Assembly: GCF_002873335.1 (NCBI RefSeq) | Contig: NZ_MCUW01000068.1 | Coordinates: 13,520-77,519 of the forward strand | Reading direction: 5' to 3' | Length of the DNA: 64,000 nt | Origin: Vibrio sp. 10N.286.49.B1 | Lineage (GTDB): Bacteria > Pseudomonadota > Gammaproteobacteria > Enterobacterales > Vibrionaceae | Shown: positions 22,826-33,597 of the stretch, one piece after another | Layout: each line of letters begins with the position of its first letter | Numbering within the stretch: the first letter of the stretch is position 1 | Position numbers and translations under genes: made by a program | The notes under the pieces: generated by a model | The model's input: only the letters and a program-made list of their open reading frames with translations | Database searches by the model: none | Told to the model about the DNA's origin: nothing

Positions 22826-24174
22826 TACGCCAATGCCTCCAATAACTTGGGATGAATACCACCAAAACCGCCATTGCTCATAACCAATATTTGATCGCCA
22901 GCCTGAGCTTTCGATTGGATGGCTTGAACCAGCTCATCTACACTCTCTCTAACCTCACAAGGTTGAGCACATTGCGCAGCGATGTCAGCAACGGACCAAT
23001 CGATATTATCGGGTTGGAGCAAGAAGATTTCATCCGCATCCTTAAGAGATTCGGCCAATTTATCTTTATGTACACCACGCTTCATTGTGGCAGAGCGAGG
23101 CTCTAACACGGCTAAAATTCGCTTATCACCGACCTTGTTTCTCAAACCATCAAGGGTCAGCGTTATTGCGGTTGGATGGTGAGCAAAATCATCATAAAGC
23201 GAGATTTGGTTCACTTCCCCCTTAAACTCAAGTCGACGCTTAGTGTTAATAAATTGACCTAAGGCTGCACAAGCAAGTTCAGGGGTCACACCAACGTGCC
23301 TCGCGCCCGCGATGGCCATCAGTGCATTGTCGACGTTATGGTCGCCCACTAAATCCCAGCGCACGGTACCCACTTTTTCGCCGTGCAAATATACGTCAAA
23401 ATGAGAGCCATCTTTTTGTTGCTTAACAGCATGCCAATCCGCCGATTCACCGGTATGCTCCACCTCACTCCAGCAGCCACGCCCAAGGACATCTTGAATT
23501 CCGCTATCGGCAGAGGGCGCTAAGATACGGCCATTACCAGGAACCGTTCGAACTAAATGATGGAATTGACGTTTTATTGCCTCTAGATCATCGAAAATAT
23601 CAGCATGATCAAACTCAAGGTTGTTCATAATGAGCGTACGTGGATGATAGTGAACAAACTTAGAACGCTTATCAAAGAATGCACTATCGTATTCATCAGC
23701 CTCGACAACAAAAAACATCGATTCCCCTAAGCGAGCCGATTGACCAAAGTTCCCTAATACCCCCCCCACTAAGAAGCCTGGTTGATAACCACAGTCTTCT
23801 AAAATCCAGCTCAACATGCTGGATGTCGTGGTTTTTCCATGCGTTCCCGAGACAGCAATAACCCAGCGATCATGCAATAAAAACTCTTGCAACCACTGCG
23901 GGCCCGAGGTGTATGTTAGGTTTCTGTTCAATACATATTCAACGCAAGGATTACCTCGGCTCATGGCATTGCCAATCACTACTAAGTCGGGGGCTGGGTC
24001 TAGCTGGCTTGGATCAAAGCCCTCAATAATCTCAATTCCTTGAGATTGCAGGAGCGTGCTCATCGGTGGATAAACATTGGCATCACTGCCGGTCACTCTA
24101 TGACCTAATTGTTGAGCTAAAACGGCAGCGCCACCCATGAAGGTGCCACAAATACCAAGAATATGAATATGCAT
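22825..24174 (-). CDS. mpl: UDP-MurNAc-tripeptide recycling ligase Mpl
   Basis: Mpl joins the recycled peptide L-Ala-gamma-D-Glu-meso-DAP to UDP-MurNAc, returning cell-wall turnover products to peptidoglycan synthesis in the cytoplasm. The 449-residue protein starts with the Rossmann motif [15 protein letters not shown] and has the ATP-binding loop SGTHGKTTT (about residues 110-118) of Mur ligases and the conserved '[10 protein letters not shown]' segment. The start at 24174 has a GAGAA ribosome binding site; an upstream reading adds 20 unconserved residues. It is followed by ubiX in one operon. Confidence 0.93.
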   Translation of the reverse strand: MHIHILGICGTFMGGAAVLAQQLGHRVTGSDANVYPPMSTLLQSQGIEIIEGFDPSQLDPAPDLVVIGNAMSRGNPCVEYVLNRNLTYTSGPQWLQEFLLHDRWVIAVSGTHGKTTTSSMLSWILEDCGYQPGFLVGGVLGNFGQSARLGESMFFVVEADEYDSAFFDKRSKFVHYHPRTLIMNNLEFDHADIFDDLEAIKRQFHHLVRTVPGNGRILAPSADSGIQDVLGRGCWSEVEHTGESADWHAVKQQKDGSHFDVYLHGEKVGTVRWDLVGDHNVDNALMAIAGARHVGVTPELACAALGQFINTKRRLEFKGEVNQISLYDDFAHHPTAITLTLDGLRNKVGDKRILAVLEPRSATMKRGVHKDKLAESLKDADEIFLLQPDNIDWSVADIAAQCAQPCEVRESVDELVQAIQSKAQAGDQILVMSNGGFGGIHPKLLEALA

Positions 24175-24432
24175 GTCGAGTTCTCTTTTGTTCGTGTGCG
24201 TCTTTCTCGCTTTCGCTATATATACCCAAACCACGCTATAAAAGCGAGGAAGTTAACAGTTACGCGGCGTTTTGTGACATTCATCATACAAATAGACCGT
24301 TTATAACGGTTACTTCATTACCATTAAAAAGTTCTGAGCCCTACAATATTTCATGCGTGTAGATGAATACCCCCAAATCATCCATCTGCACTCCTCCCCC
24401 AAGATAATAGTTAGTAGATTAAAGGAAAATCC

Positions 24433-25443
24433 ATGTCTGAAATGCGCACCCTAGGCGAGTTTATTGTTGAGAAACAGCACGACTTCCCCCACGCCAGTGG
24501 TGATTTATCATCCCTAATTTCTTCAATTCGACTTGCCGCTAAGATTGTAAACCGAGAAATCAACAAAGCGGGCTTGGTCGACATTACCGGAGCCGTCGGT
24601 ACGGAGAATGTTCAAGGTGAAGCTCAGCAAAAACTAGACCTTTATGCTAATGACAAGTTCAAAGCAGCACTTGAAGCTCGTGACCAAGTGTGTGGCGTAG
24701 CCAGTGAAGAGGAAGATGAAGCCGTAGCATTCAACAAAGAACTTAATAAGAATGCAAAATACGTTGTACTGATGGACCCACTTGATGGTTCTTCAAATAT
24801 CGACGTTAACGTATCGGTTGGCACCATCTTCTCGATTTATCGTCGTGTGTCTCCGATTGGTACACCGCCAACACAAGAAGATTTTTTACAACCAGGTAAT
24901 AAACAGGTTGCTGCGGGTTATGTGGTTTATGGTTCATCAACCATGCTGGTTTACACCACAGGTAAGGGCGTTAATGGCTTTACTTACGATCCATCCATCG
25001 GCACGTTCTGTCTTTCTCATGAAAACATGATGATTCCTCAAGATGGTTCTATTTATTCAATAAATGAAGGGAACTACATTCGATTCCCGATGGGCGTAAA
25101 GAAGTACATTAAGTACTGCCAAGAAAATGAACCTTCGGAAAATCGCCCGTATACCTCTCGCTACATTGGCTCATTGGTGTCAGATTTTCACCGCAACCTT
25201 TTGAAAGGCGGCATCTATCTGTACCCAAGCACACAAAGCCACCCAAGCGGTAAGCTTCGTTTGCTTTATGAGTGCAACCCAATGGCGTTCATTATGGAGC
25301 AAGCTGGCGGCATCGCGTCCGATGGTAAGCAACGTATCATGGACATAAAACCAACAGAATTACACGAGCGCGTTCCGTTCTTTGTAGGCTCTAAGGTCAT
25401 GGTAGAGAAAGTCGAATCTTTCCTAACTGAATACCCAGAATAA
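24433..25443 (+). CDS. fbp: Fructose-1,6-bisphosphatase class I
   Basis: The 336-residue enzyme removes the 1-phosphate of fructose 1,6-bisphosphate in gluconeogenesis. The metal site '[27 protein letters not shown]' (about residues 111-137) and '[21 protein letters not shown]' with the substrate-binding lysine and catalytic glutamate are intact. It is a single gene with a good ribosome binding site (AAAGGAAAA) and its own terminator. It stands divergent from mpl. Confidence 0.95.
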   Translation: MSEMRTLGEFIVEKQHDFPHASGDLSSLISSIRLAAKIVNREINKAGLVDITGAVGTENVQGEAQQKLDLYANDKFKAALEARDQVCGVASEEEDEAVAFNKELNKNAKYVVLMDPLDGSSNIDVNVSVGTIFSIYRRVSPIGTPPTQEDFLQPGNKQVAAGYVVYGSSTMLVYTTGKGVNGFTYDPSIGTFCLSHENMMIPQDGSIYSINEGNYIRFPMGVKKYIKYCQENEPSENRPYTSRYIGSLVSDFHRNLLKGGIYLYPSTQSHPSGKLRLLYECNPMAFIMEQAGGIASDGKQRIMDIKPTELHERVPFFVGSKVMVEKVESFLTEYPE

Positions 25444-25471
25444 TCATTTAATTCTGAGTAATATAAATTCG

Positions 25472-25499
25472 AAGTGCCTCTCAATGAGGCACTTTTTGT
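25472..25499 (+). terminator. Terminator of fbp
   Basis: AAGTGCCTC and GAGGCACTT pair around a five-base loop and end in TTTTTG, 28 bases after the fbp stop. Confidence 0.9.
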
Positions 25500-25595
25500 T
25501 TGTATTTTAAGCGTATATACTTTGTTTAACCCATTGGAACTACAACGCCTATCCTTAGTATCTATAGGGATTTAGAATAAAGAAGGAATGTCCAA

Positions 25596-26126
25596 ATGAG
25601 CTTAAACCATGTACCTGCAGGTAAATCACTACCTGATGACATCTATGTTGTCATTGAGATCCCTGCCAACGCAGACCCTATCAAATATGAAGTCGACAAA
25701 GATTCTGGCGCCATATTCGTCGACCGTTTTATGTCTGCACCCATGTTTTATCCATGCAACTACGGCTACGTTAATGACACGCTCTCACTCGATGGTGATC
25801 CCGTAGACGTGTTAGTGCCAACCCCATACCCACTCATCCCTGGTGCCGTGATTCGTTGTCGCCCTGTTGGTGTGTTGAAGATGACCGACGAGTCTGGCGA
25901 AGACGCAAAGATTTTCGCGGTTCCGCACAGTAAAATTTCAAAAGAGTATGAGCACATTCAAGACGTCGATGACATTCCCGTGTTACTTAAAGCTCAGATC
26001 ACACAGTTTTTTGAACGATACAAAGAACTCGAAGTGGGGAAATGGGTGAGGGTAGAAGGTTGGGCTGATGCTCAGGCTGCCCGTGATGAAATCCTCTCCT
26101 CTTACGAGCGAGCACAAAAGAAATAG
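25596..26126 (+). CDS. ppa: Inorganic pyrophosphatase
   Basis: The 176-residue family I enzyme hydrolyses pyrophosphate made in biosynthesis. The active-site signature is DGDPVDVLV (about residues 66-74) and the substrate residues K30, E21 region '[16 protein letters not shown]' and '[15 protein letters not shown]' at the C-terminus are all as in E. coli Ppa, which has the same length. It has an AAGGAA ribosome binding site and a downstream terminator. Confidence 0.95.
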   Translation: MSLNHVPAGKSLPDDIYVVIEIPANADPIKYEVDKDSGAIFVDRFMSAPMFYPCNYGYVNDTLSLDGDPVDVLVPTPYPLIPGAVIRCRPVGVLKMTDESGEDAKIFAVPHSKISKEYEHIQDVDDIPVLLKAQITQFFERYKELEVGKWVRVEGWADAQAARDEILSSYERAQKK

Positions 26127-26137
26127 ATTGATCAAAG

Positions 26138-26161
26138 AAGCGCTCTGGACGAGCGCTTTTA
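26138..26161 (+). terminator. Terminator of ppa
   Basis: AAGCGCTC and GAGCGCTT pair around TGGAC and are followed by TTAATT, 12 bases after the stop. Confidence 0.75.
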
Positions 26162-26190
26162 ATTGATGGAAAACCGATGTGAGCAGTTAT

Positions 26191-26288
26191 CGCTTCAAGT
26201 AATTATTGTTTCAAGTAGCTATCGTTTCGAGTAGCTATCGTTTCGAGTAATTGTCGGTTAAGCTAATCACCGTTTTCAGGTAATCATC
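26191..26288. repeat. Degenerate 16-base tandem repeat, about six units
   Basis: Units of 16 bases following the pattern CGTTTCGAGTAGCTAT start at 26191, 26207, 26223, 26239, 26255 and 26271. Units two to four differ by only one to four bases and the outer ones are more eroded. The array lies between ppa and a convergent lipoprotein gene and has no evident coding role. Confidence 0.8.
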
Positions 26289-26307
26289 CAGAGTGGCGTC
26301 ACGAGTT

Positions 26308-26661
26308 TCATCGCTTAGCTCTAGACTGCTTTCCTCGGTTATATTCTTCTGAGAAACGACGATTAACATCGTTGCAGATACCGTAATAAATCCTACCATT
26401 CAATCCCATAACAAAAGGATCTTGTTGGCAGTACTCATCTTTGCCCGCTTGATAACCCACTTGGTACGCCTTGTACTGCGCACTGGTCAAGGGCGGAGAG
26501 TCCTCTTTCAGCTCATTGTCACTTTTGATGACGTAACCTTTCAGCGCCCAAGCCTGACCAAAATCTTGCCATGCTTGGCTTTCAGTGGCTATTGGTGGCT
26601 GCAGTTGTACGCACCCCGCCATCATAAATCCAACGACCATCACAATGTAATTTTTCATCAT
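26308..26661 (-). CDS. Small DUF2799-type lipoprotein
   Basis: The 117-residue protein has a lipoprotein signal peptide with lipobox MAGC (Cys17) and a mature domain with the repeated 'YQVGYQAGKDEYCQQDPFVMGLNGRIYYGIC' pattern of DUF2799 proteins, in which two cysteines probably form a disulfide. It is anchored to the periplasmic face of a membrane; the biochemical role is unknown. It lies downstream of tamB on the same strand, about 90 bases away, and may be read from that operon or from its own promoter. Confidence 0.75.
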   Translation of the reverse strand: MMKNYIVMVVGFMMAGCVQLQPPIATESQAWQDFGQAWALKGYVIKSDNELKEDSPPLTSAQYKAYQVGYQAGKDEYCQQDPFVMGLNGRIYYGICNDVNRRFSEEYNRGKQSRAKR

Positions 26662-26750
26662 TCACTCCGTGAAAGCGCCCATCGCTAATTATGTAAACAT
26701 GCCTTAACTTTAGCACTGAATCTAAATAGCCACTCAGTCCACACCGAGCA

Positions 26751-29700
26751 TTATTCCACTTCAAATTGATACAGGAATATCACAGAGCTATACAGGCCAG
26801 AAATCGCTTCAACATAAAAGTCTTCAATTATACGATAACGGACGGTGAATTCGCCCAAAGAGTTAAAGATACCCACGCCATATTTAACTTGTAAGCCAGG
26901 CAATACATAGCCACTCACCGTCACTTGAGAGTCATCCCCAGATCCGGCCGTATCCAACTGTAAATCTTTCACACCAAATGCTTGGCCAATTTCACCCACC
27001 ACTTTTCCGCTTTTTGCTAAGCTTAAACCAATCAAGGTCGTGGTTAGGGCGTTGCCTCCTGTTTCACCATCAATATCTTGGCCACGAAGCAAATATGACA
27101 ACGCATTGGCTTGTTGCATGACCGGATCGGAGAATATTTCTATTTTAGGTTCACTTGCGAGCCCCGTGACTTTAACACCAGCCGTGACATCATCCGCTGT
27201 CGTATCAGGGTTTCGAATGGCTTTAATATTTACGTAGGGTTGGTCCACTGGACCCGTCATCAATATCTTACCTTCGTCGATCAGTAAGTCTTGTCCAAAT
27301 GAGCTGTAGGAACCGTTGACGATGTTCACCTCACCTTGAACAAATGGCCCTTTGTCTTTTTGGGACACATGCAGCTTGCCTTGTAAGCCACCTTTAAGAC
27401 CAAAGGCAGAGACCGTAAAGTCATTGCCAATGGAGATGGCAACATCCGTTTCAATATTGAAAGGAACCTGCTCATTATCTTCTTGTGGTGTCATATCAGC
27501 ATTTAGCACCACCTGATCGCCCGATACAGCAACCGCACTTGGTGGAAGCTCTTCAACGGTTATTCGGCCCCATGGCAAAGCAATGGTCCCCGTCACCTTA
27601 GCGAGCTTGGGCGTGGCTTCAATCGTCATATCAGGCACGACTTTGACTTTGACCATTGGCGGTACGTCAACATTCAATTCATCTGCAAACACACGAATCT
27701 TACTGCGCCAATTATCAAGGTCTCGCCAGTTACCATCGCCGTTCACCAACAACTCACCGTCATTGGTTTGGATCTTGGCATCTAAAGTCCCATCATACCC
27801 ATCGAGGTTAAGGACGACGTCACCCGATTCCACCTCTATTGGTGATATATCACCTTGAAGCGACAAATCAGCGATCTTGAAGTCACCGTACACTTGAGGG
27901 TGAAGAACATCACCTTTGATCTTAATTGAAGAACTCAAGTTGGCTTTAAGTTGGTTGAACTCACCGACTATCGGTTTTAAAAAGTCGAGATTAAAAGTGG
28001 TGAGGTCCAGTTCACCGTCAATCTGCTTATCTTCAGCTAAGACATCCGGCAGGGTGACCTTTCCAGATAGGTCGCCATTATCCGTTACATCCAACAACCA
28101 AGACGCATTGAGTTCATCATTGGCTAAGTCGGCTTTTAATTGAATGCTTTCCCACCCTAATACAAGCGGCGACTCTAACTTTTGTGTCACTTGTCCTTTG
28201 GGTATATTGACATCCAATTTCAGCTCTGGGGAGACATCAGGAGCCCATTTTGCCCAAACAGTGGCATTCACGGTTCCTTCAAGATCCGTTTGCTTGGGTA
28301 CATAAGCTTTGATTTGTTCGAAGTTGAAGTTTTTCAGTGTCACTAACGCCTCTCCAGAGGCTCCTGCTTGAATATCTTTTTCTAAACATATCCGCGAACT
28401 CGACTGAGCCCAACAGTGTGCACTCACATCAGCAACCTGCTTCTCAACATCCACTTTTACTTGGATAGGTTGTTGAAGATCGAGTGGTCCTTGCTCCGTT
28501 TCAAAGTGAGCGCTTGCCAACTCTCCGCTCCATATTAGACTTGGCTTATCGACTAAGGTCCCAATGACTTTCAACTTGGCGGATAATAAGCTTGAAACCA
28601 TATCCAAATTTAATTCATGTTCAGCCTGTGTACCTTGTAAGGCTAAATCCACCGAATCTATACGCTGATCCTGATATTGAATATCAGAAGCTTGAAGGCG
28701 AATATTGGCCTTAGCCTTCTCTATCGGTAGCGGTTGGGCATCACCAGAAAGTGACAGCTGCTCAATACTGGCCTCTTGCTCCCATTTCACCTTTTCGACT
28801 CGAAGACCAAGTGAGATATTAGGCTCTTTCATCTTGCCTTTTAGGCCGATATTCCCCATTAACAAGCCCTGTAACTCTGGTACAGTCTTAGCTATATCAG
28901 GAAAGTTAATCGCTACATCCATATTCCACGCGCTGTTGAGATTCCCTTTAGCACTGAGTTGGTTAGGGCCATGGGCAAGCGATAATCCCTTCGTATCGAC
29001 TTTAAATTGTCCTTTTCCTGTAACATCTGAAGCATCAAGCTGGCCTTTAATCAATAAAGGATACTCTCGTAATATGCCGACTATATCTAATTTAGGAACT
29101 TGAACTTTCCAGCCACCAGCATCGGTCAATTCACCAGACGTCACTAACTGACCACTGATATCACCTTCGGCTTCAGGCCACTGTAAGCCGGGTTGAATGT
29201 GGGACAGCGCCACATCCGCTTTCCAGTTCACTGGCGCTTCCCAATTCGCCATCACGGCCCCCTCAACGCTGCCGCCCAATGTATCCAGCTTTAAGGTTTC
29301 AAGGCTAATTTGTGTCAGATCACCGCGACCTTGTACATCAACACTGACATCCGGTATTTGCTTTCCCGACGCCTGTGTTTGCAAATTAATCTCATAGCCA
29401 TCCAGTGAGCCTTTTGCCAGTAGCTTATCTATTGCAACTTTATACTCGCTTTCCCCATTTAATGGCCACGAAGCCTTACCATCGGTTAAGATGAAATCAA
29501 AAGGTAATGTCGGTTCAAGGGGTTGCAAATCACCAGATAACTCTGCATCAATGATGCCAGAAAACTCACTATTTAAACGTAACGTTCCTACACTACCATC
29601 CGCAGTCAGCGCCAGCTTTTGTCCAGCCAAATCGGTTTCTTTTAGGTGAGCGTTTAATACGATGTCGAGTGGATAATCATTGTTTAAAGCAATATTGCCT

Positions 29701-30527
29701 GACAGCGATGCGTCGATCTGCGGCATATCTAATTCAAGGGTTTTGACACGCACATCATGCTTACCAGCAGAGCCCTGCAACCCCAAATGATTAACGATCA
29801 TAGGCTCTTCTTGTTGAAGAGTAAAATCGTAAATATCAATACGTGTAATCTCGACTAACAAGGGTATGAGCACTTCTGGAAGCTGAATTGCTTGTTTCGT
29901 TTGTTCTTCTTGAGGCGCTTGCGCAGTTGTCGGTTCAGGCACCTCCGGCGCGGCATCGCTCGCAGGTAAAGACACCACTGGTGTTGTAAGCTGTGTTTTA
30001 CCAATCGAAAGCTTTGAACCCGTCATTGCTAATGAGGTAGTAAAGGTACCCCAGCTAACGTTAGTGCCCAAAATATTAAGTTTGATATCACTTAAGTTCA
30101 CCGTACCAATGGCCAACGGAATGGGTGTCGAGATAGACGTTAACGGCTCACTAGGCTCTGGAGGAGTATCACTAGGAGCAACCTCAGGCATCGAGAAGTC
30201 TAAACCTTGAACAGATAACTCGTTAACACAGACTCTGGGATCGCTAAGGCAATTTAAATCCACGGCAAGAGTTAATGAATCGGCCTTCAGGTCAATAAAC
30301 AACGACTCATCCTTAAACGAGACGTTGTTCAGTGTAAACTTAGGAAACAACGCCCCTTCTGCCGACTCTACCTTTAATTCTGGTAGGGCTTGGTTCGTCC
30401 CCCATAAAATCGTGGTTAATCCTTTGTTTGTAAAAAGAACAAACGCAATCAACGCCAAGAGCAATACCAGTAGCGCTGTCAGTGTCAATGACACCCACTT
30501 TGTTACGCGCCAAACTTTTAACATCAT
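26751..30527 (-). CDS. tamB: Translocation and assembly module protein TamB
   Basis: The 1,258-residue protein is the inner-membrane, AsmA-like bridge protein that works with TamA in outer-membrane protein and lipid transport. It has one N-terminal transmembrane helix (about residues 13-33, VSLTLTALLVLLLALIAFVLF), a long periplasmic beta-helical body of repeating strands, and the conserved C-terminal DUF490 domain ending in an outer-membrane-protein-like segment (VKYGVGIFNSLGEFTVRYRIIEDFYVEA). Its start overlaps the tamA stop by four bases. Length is typical of the family. Confidence 0.92.
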   Translation of the reverse strand: MMLKVWRVTKWVSLTLTALLVLLLALIAFVLFTNKGLTTILWGTNQALPELKVESAEGALFPKFTLNNVSFKDESLFIDLKADSLTLAVDLNCLSDPRVCVNELSVQGLDFSMPEVAPSDTPPEPSEPLTSISTPIPLAIGTVNLSDIKLNILGTNVSWGTFTTSLAMTGSKLSIGKTQLTTPVVSLPASDAAPEVPEPTTAQAPQEEQTKQAIQLPEVLIPLLVEITRIDIYDFTLQQEEPMIVNHLGLQGSAGKHDVRVKTLELDMPQIDASLSGNIALNNDYPLDIVLNAHLKETDLAGQKLALTADGSVGTLRLNSEFSGIIDAELSGDLQPLEPTLPFDFILTDGKASWPLNGESEYKVAIDKLLAKGSLDGYEINLQTQASGKQIPDVSVDVQGRGDLTQISLETLKLDTLGGSVEGAVMANWEAPVNWKADVALSHIQPGLQWPEAEGDISGQLVTSGELTDAGGWKVQVPKLDIVGILREYPLLIKGQLDASDVTGKGQFKVDTKGLSLAHGPNQLSAKGNLNSAWNMDVAINFPDIAKTVPELQGLLMGNIGLKGKMKEPNISLGLRVEKVKWEQEASIEQLSLSGDAQPLPIEKAKANIRLQASDIQYQDQRIDSVDLALQGTQAEHELNLDMVSSLLSAKLKVIGTLVDKPSLIWSGELASAHFETEQGPLDLQQPIQVKVDVEKQVADVSAHCWAQSSSRICLEKDIQAGASGEALVTLKNFNFEQIKAYVPKQTDLEGTVNATVWAKWAPDVSPELKLDVNIPKGQVTQKLESPLVLGWESIQLKADLANDELNASWLLDVTDNGDLSGKVTLPDVLAEDKQIDGELDLTTFNLDFLKPIVGEFNQLKANLSSSIKIKGDVLHPQVYGDFKIADLSLQGDISPIEVESGDVVLNLDGYDGTLDAKIQTNDGELLVNGDGNWRDLDNWRSKIRVFADELNVDVPPMVKVKVVPDMTIEATPKLAKVTGTIALPWGRITVEELPPSAVAVSGDQVVLNADMTPQEDNEQVPFNIETDVAISIGNDFTVSAFGLKGGLQGKLHVSQKDKGPFVQGEVNIVNGSYSSFGQDLLIDEGKILMTGPVDQPYVNIKAIRNPDTTADDVTAGVKVTGLASEPKIEIFSDPVMQQANALSYLLRGQDIDGETGGNALTTTLIGLSLAKSGKVVGEIGQAFGVKDLQLDTAGSGDDSQVTVSGYVLPGLQVKYGVGIFNSLGEFTVRYRIIEDFYVEAISGLYSSVIFLYQFEVE

Positions 30528-32239
30528 AACTCTGGCCCCAAACTAAAGTGAATTCGCCATTCTGCTTGCGGTTTGTCATCCAACCCTTTTGCAAAGTCAA
30601 ATTTAATTGGACCAACCGGAGAGACCCAACGGATTCCGACACCCGCCCCTCGCTTCCAAACAGGCGAATCGTCAAAGGCATCACCAATATCAAAGAATGT
30701 GGCCGCCCACCAATCGTTGTATATTCGATATTGATATTCTAATGAGCTGGTTGCTAAGTATTGGCCACCCGTTTTATTACCGGCAGAATCTTCTGGAGAA
30801 ATACTTTCATAATCGTAACCCCTAATGCTGTTGTCACCACCAGCGTAAAAACGCAATGATGGAGAAAGCTTAGAAGGGTCATCGGCGATATTGGCACCCA
30901 AGTCAATCTTAAAGAGACCACGATGATTTTCACCAATACTGCTGATCCAGGTAGAGGTGCCTCGCATTCTGAATACTGAGGTTTCGGAGAGTGCTCGTTT
31001 GTCGCCGACCTCAAACATTATGGTTTGCTTGTTACCACTCATCGGCAATACGCCTCCTCGAGAGACGACTCGTGAGTAGGACAAGCCCGGCAAAACAAAC
31101 TGCCCAACATCACCTTCTAAATTTCGTTCGTAGTCTTCAACAAGGTAACGGATATAGGCAGTACGATGCCAACCTCGGTCAAGCACCCAATGGCGCTCAA
31201 ATGCTAGGTTAGATTCCAAGGTTTTCTTATCACTACGATTGACATTTTTTAGGCCATATTGGATGACGTAATAATCCTTTAATACATCGTCTAACGGAAT
31301 TTTATAAGCTGCTGTGACCTGTTGCTCAGGAATAGAAAGATCGAGGCTGGTATTGAAGCTATGCCCGCGTTGGTTAATCCACGGTTTCTTCCATTTGAAC
31401 TTAACCTTAGCGCCAACATCGGTTGAATAGCCTAAACCGGTTTCAAATTGATTTTTTACTTGTGGCGCCAAGGATACCTTCATCGGTATTTCACGGCCGT
31501 TACCCACCTGAGTGAGATCAGGTTCAACGAAAACCGAAGAGAACCATTCTGTATTTGACAGGTTTTGGTTATGCTCTCCCACCTTCCCGACTTGGTAGAA
31601 ATCTCCACTTTTATAAGGCTGTAAAGACTGCACTCTATCAATATCGATCTGACTTCCTGTAATCGTTGCCTGCCCAAATTGATAGCGAATCCCACTATCA
31701 AAATGCAAACGAATAAAAGCTTGGTTGAGCTCAGGAACGACCTCGAGGCGACTCAACGAATAAGTACCATCAAAGTACCCCTTTCGCAAAGCGAGGTTAC
31801 GAATGCTAGATTTCAATGAGTCATATTGACTATGGTTAAGAACTTGACCTTCTTTGAGCGGTGTCACTCTGATAAGACGCAAAAAGTCGGCATCGTCTTT
31901 CGCTTCACCTGTCAAAACAATATCCATCAGTTTGACGCGCATAGGTTCGCCCGGCGTTACTGTCACCGTCAACTCATCTTGCTTGTCGTTCACTGAGAAA
32001 TCACTTTTGGCGTGGTAGTAGCCTAAAGCACTGAGAGCAACATCAATGTCTTTGGTCAGGCGTGACTGAAAACGCAGTGATGTTGAATATTCACTCGGTG
32101 AAATGGCAGACACATACGCATCCACATTATCTTGCAAGGGGCCGCTCAATCCATTGATGTTCAGGCTAATCTCATCCTTTGCCATCACTGACATGGACGC
32201 TAGCATAAACATTAGCGGTGGAAAAACTCTCTTTATCAT
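30524..32239 (-). CDS. tamA: Outer-membrane assembly protein TamA
   Basis: TamA is a BamA-like (Omp85) outer-membrane protein. The 571-residue precursor has a signal peptide (cleaved after about residue 20, VMA), three POTRA domains (about residues 22-260) and a 16-stranded barrel, with the Omp85 motif around 'SIRGYDYESISPEDSAGNKTGG' and the C-terminal strand 'AEWRIHFSLGPEL'. It inserts autotransporters and other barrels with TamB, its downstream operon partner. It is divergent from msrA. Confidence 0.92.
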   Translation of the reverse strand: MIKRVFPPLMFMLASMSVMAKDEISLNINGLSGPLQDNVDAYVSAISPSEYSTSLRFQSRLTKDIDVALSALGYYHAKSDFSVNDKQDELTVTVTPGEPMRVKLMDIVLTGEAKDDADFLRLIRVTPLKEGQVLNHSQYDSLKSSIRNLALRKGYFDGTYSLSRLEVVPELNQAFIRLHFDSGIRYQFGQATITGSQIDIDRVQSLQPYKSGDFYQVGKVGEHNQNLSNTEWFSSVFVEPDLTQVGNGREIPMKVSLAPQVKNQFETGLGYSTDVGAKVKFKWKKPWINQRGHSFNTSLDLSIPEQQVTAAYKIPLDDVLKDYYVIQYGLKNVNRSDKKTLESNLAFERHWVLDRGWHRTAYIRYLVEDYERNLEGDVGQFVLPGLSYSRVVSRGGVLPMSGNKQTIMFEVGDKRALSETSVFRMRGTSTWISSIGENHRGLFKIDLGANIADDPSKLSPSLRFYAGGDNSIRGYDYESISPEDSAGNKTGGQYLATSSLEYQYRIYNDWWAATFFDIGDAFDDSPVWKRGAGVGIRWVSPVGPIKFDFAKGLDDKPQAEWRIHFSLGPEL

Positions 32240-32406
32240 GCTTTATTATCGAGACTGAAATTCGCTATTTTTGTTATTAGTTTGAATGATAACCTTGTTC
32301 AATTTGTAAGTCTTTATCTAACAACCCATACCGATCGAAAAGTATCATTTTCATACGACTGTTAGCGATGTTGTCTCACTATAGTAGTCCAAAAAAGGAA
32401 GAACTC

Positions 32407-33027
32407 ATGCGAAAAACAGACATGATCACCAAACAACAAGCCCTTCCTGGTAGGGAAAGCGCCATCGCGACAATGGAACCACACTATATCTATCATAATG
32501 ATTTACAGGCGCCTTTAACGAATGATGAAGACAGCATCATTGTCGGCTTAGGGTGTTTTTGGGGAGCAGAGCGAGTGTTTTGGCAACTACCCGGGGTCAC
32601 CAATACCTCCGTTGGATACGCGGGAGGGTATACGCCTAATCCGACATACGAGGAGGTTTGTTCCGGTATGACAGGACACACAGAGGTCGTCCGCATTGTT
32701 TTTGACACAACACAAATCAGTCTTTCGGAGCTTCTTAAAGTGTTCTGGGAAACTCATGATCCGACACAAGGCATGCGTCAAGGTAATGATGTGGGGACTC
32801 AATATCGTTCCGCTATTTATTACCACAATGATGCACAGCGAGATATTATCGAGACAAGCGTTCGTTTGTTTCAGACAGCGCTGGGGGACTCAAGACCGAT
32901 TCAAACAGAAATAGCCCTAGCGAGTGACTACTACTTTGCCGAGGTGTATCATCAGCAGTATCTTGCTAAAAATCCAAATGGGTATTGTGGCATAGGCGGC
33001 ACTGGCGTTTGTTTTCCACCAGAATAA
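32407..33027 (+). CDS. msrA: Peptide methionine sulfoxide reductase MsrA
   Basis: The 206-residue enzyme reduces methionine-S-sulfoxide in proteins. The catalytic motif GCFWGAE (about residues 48-54) and the resolving region '[10 protein letters not shown]' near the C-terminus, with a second cysteine, are present. The start at 32407 has an AAGGAA ribosome binding site; a longer reading from 32368 lacks one. It is divergent from tamA and followed by a bidirectional terminator shared with the converging ytfK. Confidence 0.93.
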   Translation: MRKTDMITKQQALPGRESAIATMEPHYIYHNDLQAPLTNDEDSIIVGLGCFWGAERVFWQLPGVTNTSVGYAGGYTPNPTYEEVCSGMTGHTEVVRIVFDTTQISLSELLKVFWETHDPTQGMRQGNDVGTQYRSAIYYHNDAQRDIIETSVRLFQTALGDSRPIQTEIALASDYYFAEVYHQQYLAKNPNGYCGIGGTGVCFPPE

Positions 33028-33063
33028 CGATGCGTAAACCCAAAGGGATGCCCAGTAAACAAA

Positions 33064-33093
33064 AACGCCTCAGAACAAGTCTGAGGCGTTTTA
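33064..33093. terminator. Bidirectional terminator between msrA and ytfK
   Basis: AACGCCTCAGA and TCTGAGGCGTT pair around ACAAG, with A-rich and TTTTAA flanks on both sides, so it can serve both converging genes. Confidence 0.85.
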
Positions 33094-33119
33094 ACGCTCG
33101 GGATGAGACCGCCTTATAC

Positions 33120-33320
33120 TTACAAAGCTAAGGCAGCAATCTCTCCATTAATTTCTTTAAAAGCATCCAATTTGCGTCGGTCTTCCATGCCGGGCAACAA
33201 TACCTTGCCATTATCAAACATGAACAACCCTAGCCCTGCAATAAAAAATTGCCCTTTGAATAACGTTTTGACAAATTTTGCTATCTGTTTGGGACGATAA
33301 ACCGTAAATTTTCGCAGCAT
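33120..33320 (-). CDS. ytfK: YtfK (DUF1107), stringent-response modulator
   Basis: The 66-residue protein matches YtfK: 'RKFTVYRPKQIAKFVKTLFKGQFFIAGLGLFMFDNGKVLLPG' corresponds to the conserved 'YNPLxVAKYVKxLFRGRLYIxxVGxFEFDxGKILIP' of the family. In E. coli YtfK stimulates ppGpp build-up through SpoT under phosphate or fatty-acid starvation. The neighbourhood (msrA, tamA, tamB on one side and ytfJ on the other) is the same as in E. coli, which supports the call. Function in vibrios is an inference. Confidence 0.8.
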   Translation of the reverse strand: MLRKFTVYRPKQIAKFVKTLFKGQFFIAGLGLFMFDNGKVLLPGMEDRRKLDAFKEINGEIAALAL

Positions 33321-33597
33321 AACCTAACCTCAATATCCGTTTGAGTAAATCTAGTGTCAAACACCTTTAAAGTGTCTCGCAATATCTTTTGCGTCTGACT
33401 AGAAGTATACCTGAACTTTTGTATTAGACAAAACAAAAATTAACATCTTTGCAACAAGTTATAAATCACTGTTATGCTTGTAGTGATTTTATCAAGTATA
33501 GGACATATCTTGGTCAGATCGAACTCTATAAGTTGTAGTTAACCTAAGGCTCGCCTATGGTTAGCCCGAAATCTAATAAAAATATGGAAATATAATA

